NCBI GenBank assembly: GCA_003218815.1
Contig: QHON01000154.1
Span: 1 to 8,484, forward strand
DNA from: Verrucomicrobiota bacterium
GTDB lineage: Bacteria; Verrucomicrobiota; Verrucomicrobiia; Chthoniobacterales; UBA10450
Length of the DNA stretch: 8,484 nt
Reading direction: 5' to 3'
Shown here: positions 5,396 to 8,484 of the stretch, piece after piece
Layout: the number at the start of each line of letters is the position of its first letter
Numbering within the stretch: the first letter of the stretch is position 1
Position numbers and translations under genes: made by a program
Notes under the pieces: model-generated
Databases searched by the model: none
The model's input: only the letters and a program-made list of their open reading frames with translations
Told to the model about the DNA's origin: nothing

Positions 5396-6492
5396 GATTT
5401 TTTGTAGAGCGGTTTCTTTTCGATGATGGCCGGAAATTTTTGACCGCGAATCTCGATGTCGATCCTGGTTCCGATTGTCGCATACGGCGCGGACACGTAT
5501 GCCATGCCGATGCCGTAATTCAAGCTCGGAGAAAGTGTGCCGCTAGTCACTTCCCCGATTCGGTTGCCGTCATCGAAAACCGAATAATGCGGCCGTGGGG
5601 GCGGGCCTTTGGTCTGCATTCGAAACGCCACCAGTTTTTCTGGCGAGCCATTTTCTTTCGCCTTCACCAAGACTTCGCGACCAATGAAATTTGGTTTCGT
5701 CAGATCGACAAAAAAACCGAGCCCGGCTTCGATTGGATTGCGTTCCGGCGAAAGGTCGGAGCCGTTGAGCGGATAACAGACTTCAAGTCTTAATGTGTCG
5801 CGCGCGCCGAGACCGCACGGTTTGATTCCGAGCGCTTTGCCTTCTTCGAGAGCACTGTTCCAAAACTTCGCCGCATCTTCCGCCCGGAAGAAAACTTCCA
5901 CGCCGTCTTCGCCGGTATAACCGGTACGTGCGACCGAAACGCTTGTTCCATCGAACGGAAGATCGACGATGTGATTTCGCGTCGGCAGATTGACATTTTC
6001 GCCAAAGAGCGCGCGAAATAGTTCCGCCATGCGCGGTCCTTGAACGGCAACGCCGCCAAAATTCGCGCTCCGATTCTTTAGATCGACATCTTTTGGTCGA
6101 TATCGCTCGAGCCAAGCGAAGTCTTCGTCCGTGCGCGCGGCATTCACGACGAGCAGAAACTTCTGCTCCTCGATCCGATAAACGATCAAATCATCAATGA
6201 TCCCGCCGTCTTCGTTGAGGAAAAAGGTGTATTGACCCTGGCCGACCTCCAACTTGTTGATGTTGTTAGTGAGCATCGTGTTGAGCCATCCCCGAGCTGC
6301 CGGACCGCTGACAAGCAGCTGTCCCATGTGCGAAATGTCGAAGATGCCGACGTTGTTTCGCACCGCGTGATGTTCCTCGACGATGCTCGTGTATTGCACC
6401 GGCATGAGCCAGCCACCGAACGAAATAATTTTTGCGCCGCGTCGCACATGCTCTTCATACAGCGGTGTGGTTTTTTGCGCGGCCTGACTCAT
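5392..6492 (-). CDS. gcvT: Aminomethyltransferase (glycine cleavage T protein)
   Basis: The T protein transfers the one-carbon unit from aminomethyl-lipoyl GcvH to tetrahydrofolate, releasing ammonia and 5,10-methylene-THF. It has 366 residues, a normal length. Key blocks are TPLYEEHVRRGAKIISFGGW (9-28), EEHHAVRNNVGIFDISHMGQ (39-58), NEDGGIIDDLIVYR (93-106, with the catalytic aspartate in the IDDL pair), VAVQGP near 150, ARTGYTGEDGVEVF near 190-205, and KPCGLGARDTLRLEVCYPL in the second half. The C-terminal barrel domain contains GEVTSGTLSPSLNYGIGMAY. ATG 6492-6490 is the natural start by family length, but no Shine-Dalgarno sequence precedes it. A REP-like palindrome begins 26 bases upstream and leaves little room for a promoter. 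I see no gcvT-type glycine riboswitch in the 98-bp gap. It overlaps gcvH by four bases. Confidence 0.97.
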   Translation of the reverse strand: MSQAAQKTTPLYEEHVRRGAKIISFGGWLMPVQYTSIVEEHHAVRNNVGIFDISHMGQLLVSGPAARGWLNTMLTNNINKLEVGQGQYTFFLNEDGGIIDDLIVYRIEEQKFLLVVNAARTDEDFAWLERYRPKDVDLKNRSANFGGVAVQGPRMAELFRALFGENVNLPTRNHIVDLPFDGTSVSVARTGYTGEDGVEVFFRAEDAAKFWNSALEEGKALGIKPCGLGARDTLRLEVCYPLNGSDLSPERNPIEAGLGFFVDLTKPNFIGREVLVKAKENGSPEKLVAFRMQTKGPPPRPHYSVFDDGNRIGEVTSGTLSPSLNYGIGMAYVSAPYATIGTRIDIEIRGQKFPAIIEKKPLYKKS

Positions 6493-6517
6493 GCGGCCAA
6501 GCTAGGCGTCGACAAAA

Positions 6518-6578
6518 AGTAGCGCAAGCCTCCGGCCTGCGATCTGTTTTATTTCGCAAGCGCGACGCTTGCGCTACT
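6518..6578. repeat. REP-like double hairpin between gcvT and rhomboid gene
   Basis: The outer arms AGTAGCGCAAGC (6518-6529) and GCTTGCGCTACT (6567-6578) are a perfect 12-bp inverted repeat. Each half also folds alone. CGCAAGCC-TCC-GGCCTGCG (6523-6541) has one mismatch; CGCAAGCG-CGA-CGCTTGCG (6555-6573) is a perfect 8-bp stem. An AT-rich centre (6542-6554) joins them. This is the layout of a paired REP/BIME element. On the minus strand the arm is followed by TTTTTG (6517-6512), a terminator-like end just upstream of gcvT. Confidence 0.75.
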
Positions 6579-6590
6579 CTTGCCCAAATC

Positions 6591-7373
6591 ATGACCTGGC
6601 TTGACAAACTCGAACGGCGTTTCGGTTTTCTCGGAATTCCAGGGCTAACGCGCATCCTGGTTGGGTTTACCGCGCTCGTGTTTGCTCTGGCCTGGTTAGC
6701 GCCTGGCTTTGTCTCGATGCTCGATCTCGATCCGGCGCGCATTCGCCACGGCGAAGTCTGGCGATTGTTCACTTACATTTTCATTCCGCAAACACTCAGC
6801 CCGTGGTGGATTCTTTTTGCTCTCTGGTTTCTTTGGTGGATTGGCGACGCTCTCGAACAGGCGTGGGGGGCGTTTCGGCTGACGCTCTATTTTCTTGTCG
6901 GAATGATCGGTACCACGGCTGCCGCATTTTTCTTTGGCGCCAGCTTTTCCAATTCAATGCTGTTCGCATCTTTGTTTTACGCGTTTGCACGGTTTTACCC
7001 CGACCAGGTGATCTACGTTTTGTTCATCCTCCCGGTGAAGATCAAATGGCTCGCCTGGGTTCTCGCTGCGTTGCTGTTCGTCCGATTTTTCCTAGGCCCA
7101 ATGTCGTATCGCGTGGCGCTGGTGGCGGCATTCGCGAATTATCTGATCTTTTTTGGACCGGAGATCATTTACGAGGCGCGGCATCGTGGTGAAGTCTCGA
7201 CGCGTCGCAAACGTTTTGCTCGCGAGTCTCGGAGCGAAGCCGAACCATTGCACAAATGCGCAGTTTGTGGAGCGACGGAATTGAGCGATCCGAATCTGGA
7301 TTTCCGCGTCTCGCGCGATGGTGAAGAATATTGCATGGCGCATTTGCCCCGCGCTGAAAGCCCCACGCGCTAG
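6591..7373 (+). CDS. Rhomboid-like membrane protein, probably protease-dead, with C-terminal zinc-ribbon-like tail
   Basis: A 260-residue multi-spanning membrane protein. Rhomboid marks are EVWRLFTYIFIP (55-66, the WR motif of loop 1), IGDALEQAWGAFRLTLYFLV (84-103, the family's G-x-LE-x-xWG pattern), and FYAFARFYPDQVIYVLFILP with VKIKWLAW (129-156). Transmembrane segments lie near 22-42, 72-86, 96-116, 122-136, 140-168 and 174-189. Where active rhomboids have GxSG, this protein reads GASFSNSM (116-123); S122 is the best-aligned serine. The last helix (ALVAAFANYLIFFG) lacks the catalytic histidine, so proteolysis is unlikely. Residues 223-251 (CAVC and CMAH) look like a small zinc ribbon. A longer in-frame start at 6432 is rejected because it runs through the 5' end of gcvT and the palindrome. 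No Shine-Dalgarno sequence is present. Fold confident; loss of activity is inferred. Confidence 0.82.
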   Translation: MTWLDKLERRFGFLGIPGLTRILVGFTALVFALAWLAPGFVSMLDLDPARIRHGEVWRLFTYIFIPQTLSPWWILFALWFLWWIGDALEQAWGAFRLTLYFLVGMIGTTAAAFFFGASFSNSMLFASLFYAFARFYPDQVIYVLFILPVKIKWLAWVLAALLFVRFFLGPMSYRVALVAAFANYLIFFGPEIIYEARHRGEVSTRRKRFARESRSEAEPLHKCAVCGATELSDPNLDFRVSRDGEEYCMAHLPRAESPTR

Positions 7374-7462
7374 GGTGGGTCGGCCGCTCCGCGGACGACG
7401 TCAAGATAAATGCGGCGTTGCCGCGTAAATTTGGCATCGAGCAAGGGACTACTCGATCCACC
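7374..7462 (+). repeat. 89-bp structured intergenic element with three internal hairpins
   Basis: The ends GGTGGGTC (7374-7381) and GATCCACC (7455-7462) pair over all eight bases with one G-U. Inside are three hairpins: GTCG-G-CCGC-TCC-GCGG-A-CGAC (7379-7399, one mismatch), GCGGC-GTT-GCCGC (7412-7424) and TCGAG/CTCGA (7437-7456). The hairpins at either edge share a few bases with the outer stem. The element begins directly after the rhomboid stop codon. No T-run follows any stem, so a simple terminator is unlikely. It may be a MITE/REP-like repeat or a structured 3'/5' untranslated RNA. Confidence 0.5.
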
Positions 7463-7487
7463 ATGACTATGGCGAGCGTCCTTGACC

Positions 7488-7509
7488 AGTCTGCGCCCGG
7501 GCGGAGACT
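7488..7509 (+). promoter_or_regulatory. hemQ ribosome binding site inside a small hairpin
   Basis: GGAG (7503-7506) lies nine bases before the hemQ ATG and is the likely Shine-Dalgarno sequence. AGTCT (7488-7492) pairs with AGACT (7505-7509), and CGC pairs with GCG inside it after a G/G mismatch. The fold would partly bury the site. Folding in the cell is unproven. Confidence 0.4.
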
Positions 7510-7515
7510 AGCGCG

Positions 7516-8337
7516 ATGACGGACAAAAACGTCGCGCTCGTTCCCGAAGAAGGCTGGCACTGTCTGCACCTTTTTTATCGGACCGATTACGGACAATGGC
7601 AATTACTGAGTCGCGAAGAACAGAACGCCGCGAAAACAAATCTGGCGTCCCTCGTGCAGGAAGTGCGCGCGATGGATTCGACGCAATTACTCACCCTCAG
7701 CGTGGTGACGCCGAAAGCGGACCTCGGCTTTATGCTGATCACGCCGGATTTGCACAACGCTAATAAGATCGACAAGCAATTATCTCTCTCGTTAGGTGCC
7801 GACGTGCTGACTCCGGTGTACAGCTACCTCTCGCTCACGGAGGAGAGCGAGTACATCACGACGGAAGAAGAATATGCGGGGACTCTCGCGGAGGAGCAAA
7901 ACATCAAACCGGATTCGGAGAAATTCCTGGAAGCGATGAATTCATTTCGGGACCGAATGAAGCGTTACCGGCAAGAACGTGTTTATCCGACGCTGCCCGA
8001 TTGGCCGGTGGTTTGCTTTTATAATATGAGTAAACGTCGCGGCGAGCAGCGAAATTGGTACGCACTCCCGTACGACGAGCGCCGTAAATTAATGAAAGGT
8101 CATGCAAGCGTTGGACGTGAGTTCGCTGGAAAAGTGAAACAGCTCATTACCGGTTCGACTGGTCTCGATGATGCGGAGTGGGGCGTGACGCTGTTTGCGC
8201 GCGACACGTTTCAGATCAAGGCGATTGTTTATAAAATGCGTTTCGATCCGGTGAGCGCTGAGTATGCGGATTTTGGTGAATTTTACATCGGCATTCAACT
8301 GCCGCTCGATGAATTATTCCGGCGATTGCAACTTTGA
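7516..8337 (+). CDS. hemQ: Coproheme decarboxylase (chlorite dismutase family)
   Basis: HemQ (ChdC) uses peroxide to decarboxylate the two propionates of coproheme III, giving haem b in the coproporphyrin-dependent pathway. The 273-residue protein has the two-lobed dimeric alpha/beta-barrel pattern. The decisive part is C-terminal: VVCFYNMSKRR (165-175) carries the catalytic tyrosine Y169 and K173; NWYALPYDERRKLMKGHASV (180-199) contains the proximal haem ligand H196; REFAGKVKQLITGSTGLDDA (201-220) and EWGVTLFARD (221-230) complete the family signature. These motifs favour HemQ over a true chlorite dismutase. Residues about 108-155 form a charged insertion longer than in Firmicutes HemQ. ATG 7516 has GGAG nine bases upstream. 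No other haem gene is in the window. tRNA-Ser follows 48 bp downstream on the same strand. Identity is confident. Confidence 0.94.
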   Translation: MTDKNVALVPEEGWHCLHLFYRTDYGQWQLLSREEQNAAKTNLASLVQEVRAMDSTQLLTLSVVTPKADLGFMLITPDLHNANKIDKQLSLSLGADVLTPVYSYLSLTEESEYITTEEEYAGTLAEEQNIKPDSEKFLEAMNSFRDRMKRYRQERVYPTLPDWPVVCFYNMSKRRGEQRNWYALPYDERRKLMKGHASVGREFAGKVKQLITGSTGLDDAEWGVTLFARDTFQIKAIVYKMRFDPVSAEYADFGEFYIGIQLPLDELFRRLQL

Positions 8338-8385
8338 CTCCGAAAGAGTAGCGAGTCTCGATTATTTCGTGATTGTCGGTCCAAC

Positions 8386-8473
8386 GGATGGGTGACAGAG
8401 CGGTCTATTGTGCACGCCTGGAAAGCGTGTGTGCCGAAAGGCACCCGGGGTTCGAATCCCCGCCCATCCGCCA
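8386..8473 (+). tRNA. tRNA-Ser (anticodon GGA)
   Basis: A complete cloverleaf. The acceptor stem GGATGGG (8386-8392) pairs with CCCATCC (8463-8469), with discriminator G8470 and an encoded CCA (8471-8473). The D stem is ACA/TGT (8395-8397, 8409-8411). The anticodon stem CACGC/GCGTG encloses CTGGAAA, so the anticodon is GGA (8420-8422) and reads UCC and UCU. A long variable arm, GTGCC-GAAA-GGCAC (8431-8444), is the class II feature of serine tRNAs. The T arm CGGGG-TTCGAAT-CCCCG spans 8446-8462. No promoter or terminator is clear around it. Confidence 0.97.
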
Positions 8474-8484
8474 TGCGCTTGTCA

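Noticed and set aside
6432..6590. N-terminal extension of the rhomboid-like protein
   Set aside because: The added residues would be encoded by the 5' end of gcvT on the opposite strand and by the REP-like palindrome; the family-like sequence begins at ATG 6591.
6493..6590. Glycine riboswitch upstream of gcvT
   Set aside because: The gap is only 98 bases, mostly palindrome, and I see no glycine-aptamer core.
7165..7602. 145-codon open frame on the minus strand across the rhomboid/hemQ gap
   Set aside because: Antisense to the end of the rhomboid gene, the hairpin element and the hemQ start; no protein family pattern is seen.

Overview
The window looks like a stretch of core chromosome from a soil-type member of the Verrucomicrobia, most likely near the Chthoniobacterales ('Spartobacteria'). 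I infer this from the look of the proteins (a HemQ with a long central insertion, a rhomboid-like protein with a C-terminal zinc-ribbon-like tail, a divergent DXS), from weak or absent Shine-Dalgarno signals at most starts, and from palindromic repeats in the intergenic gaps. No database comparison was possible. There are no phage, IS, plasmid, CRISPR or defence genes. I did not find a new multi-gene system. The unusual material is in the RNA gene, in the intergenic repeats and in a few altered protein motifs.

Left part (1-1536): the first 92 codons of aconitase (acnA, minus strand, running off the window), then a peroxiredoxin on the minus strand with a good promoter and ribosome binding site, and, divergently, a DUF456 membrane protein on the plus strand. 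A palindromic repeat of about 109 bp lies between the peroxiredoxin and acnA. A run of degenerate 7-mers directly precedes the DUF456 start.

Middle (1537-6492): the RNase P RNA gene (rnpB, plus strand) ends in a strong intrinsic terminator that meets dxs head-on. A same-direction minus-strand cluster follows: gcvT-gcvH (4-base overlap), a secreted NTF2/SnoaL-like protein, then xseB-dxs (20-base overlap). This block joins glycine cleavage, the small subunit of exonuclease VII and the first step of the MEP isoprenoid pathway. A hairpin between the SnoaL-like gene and xseB may separate two transcription units.

Right part (6493-8484): a 61-bp REP-like double hairpin fills most of the gap between gcvT and a divergent rhomboid-like gene. 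That protein keeps the rhomboid fold but appears to lack the catalytic histidine. An 89-bp multi-hairpin element separates it from hemQ (coproheme decarboxylase), and a complete tRNA-Ser(GGA) with an encoded CCA end closes the window. Among the chromosomal jobs represented are one-carbon/glycine metabolism, the TCA cycle, isoprenoids, haem, peroxide defence and RNA processing. No single pathway unites them.
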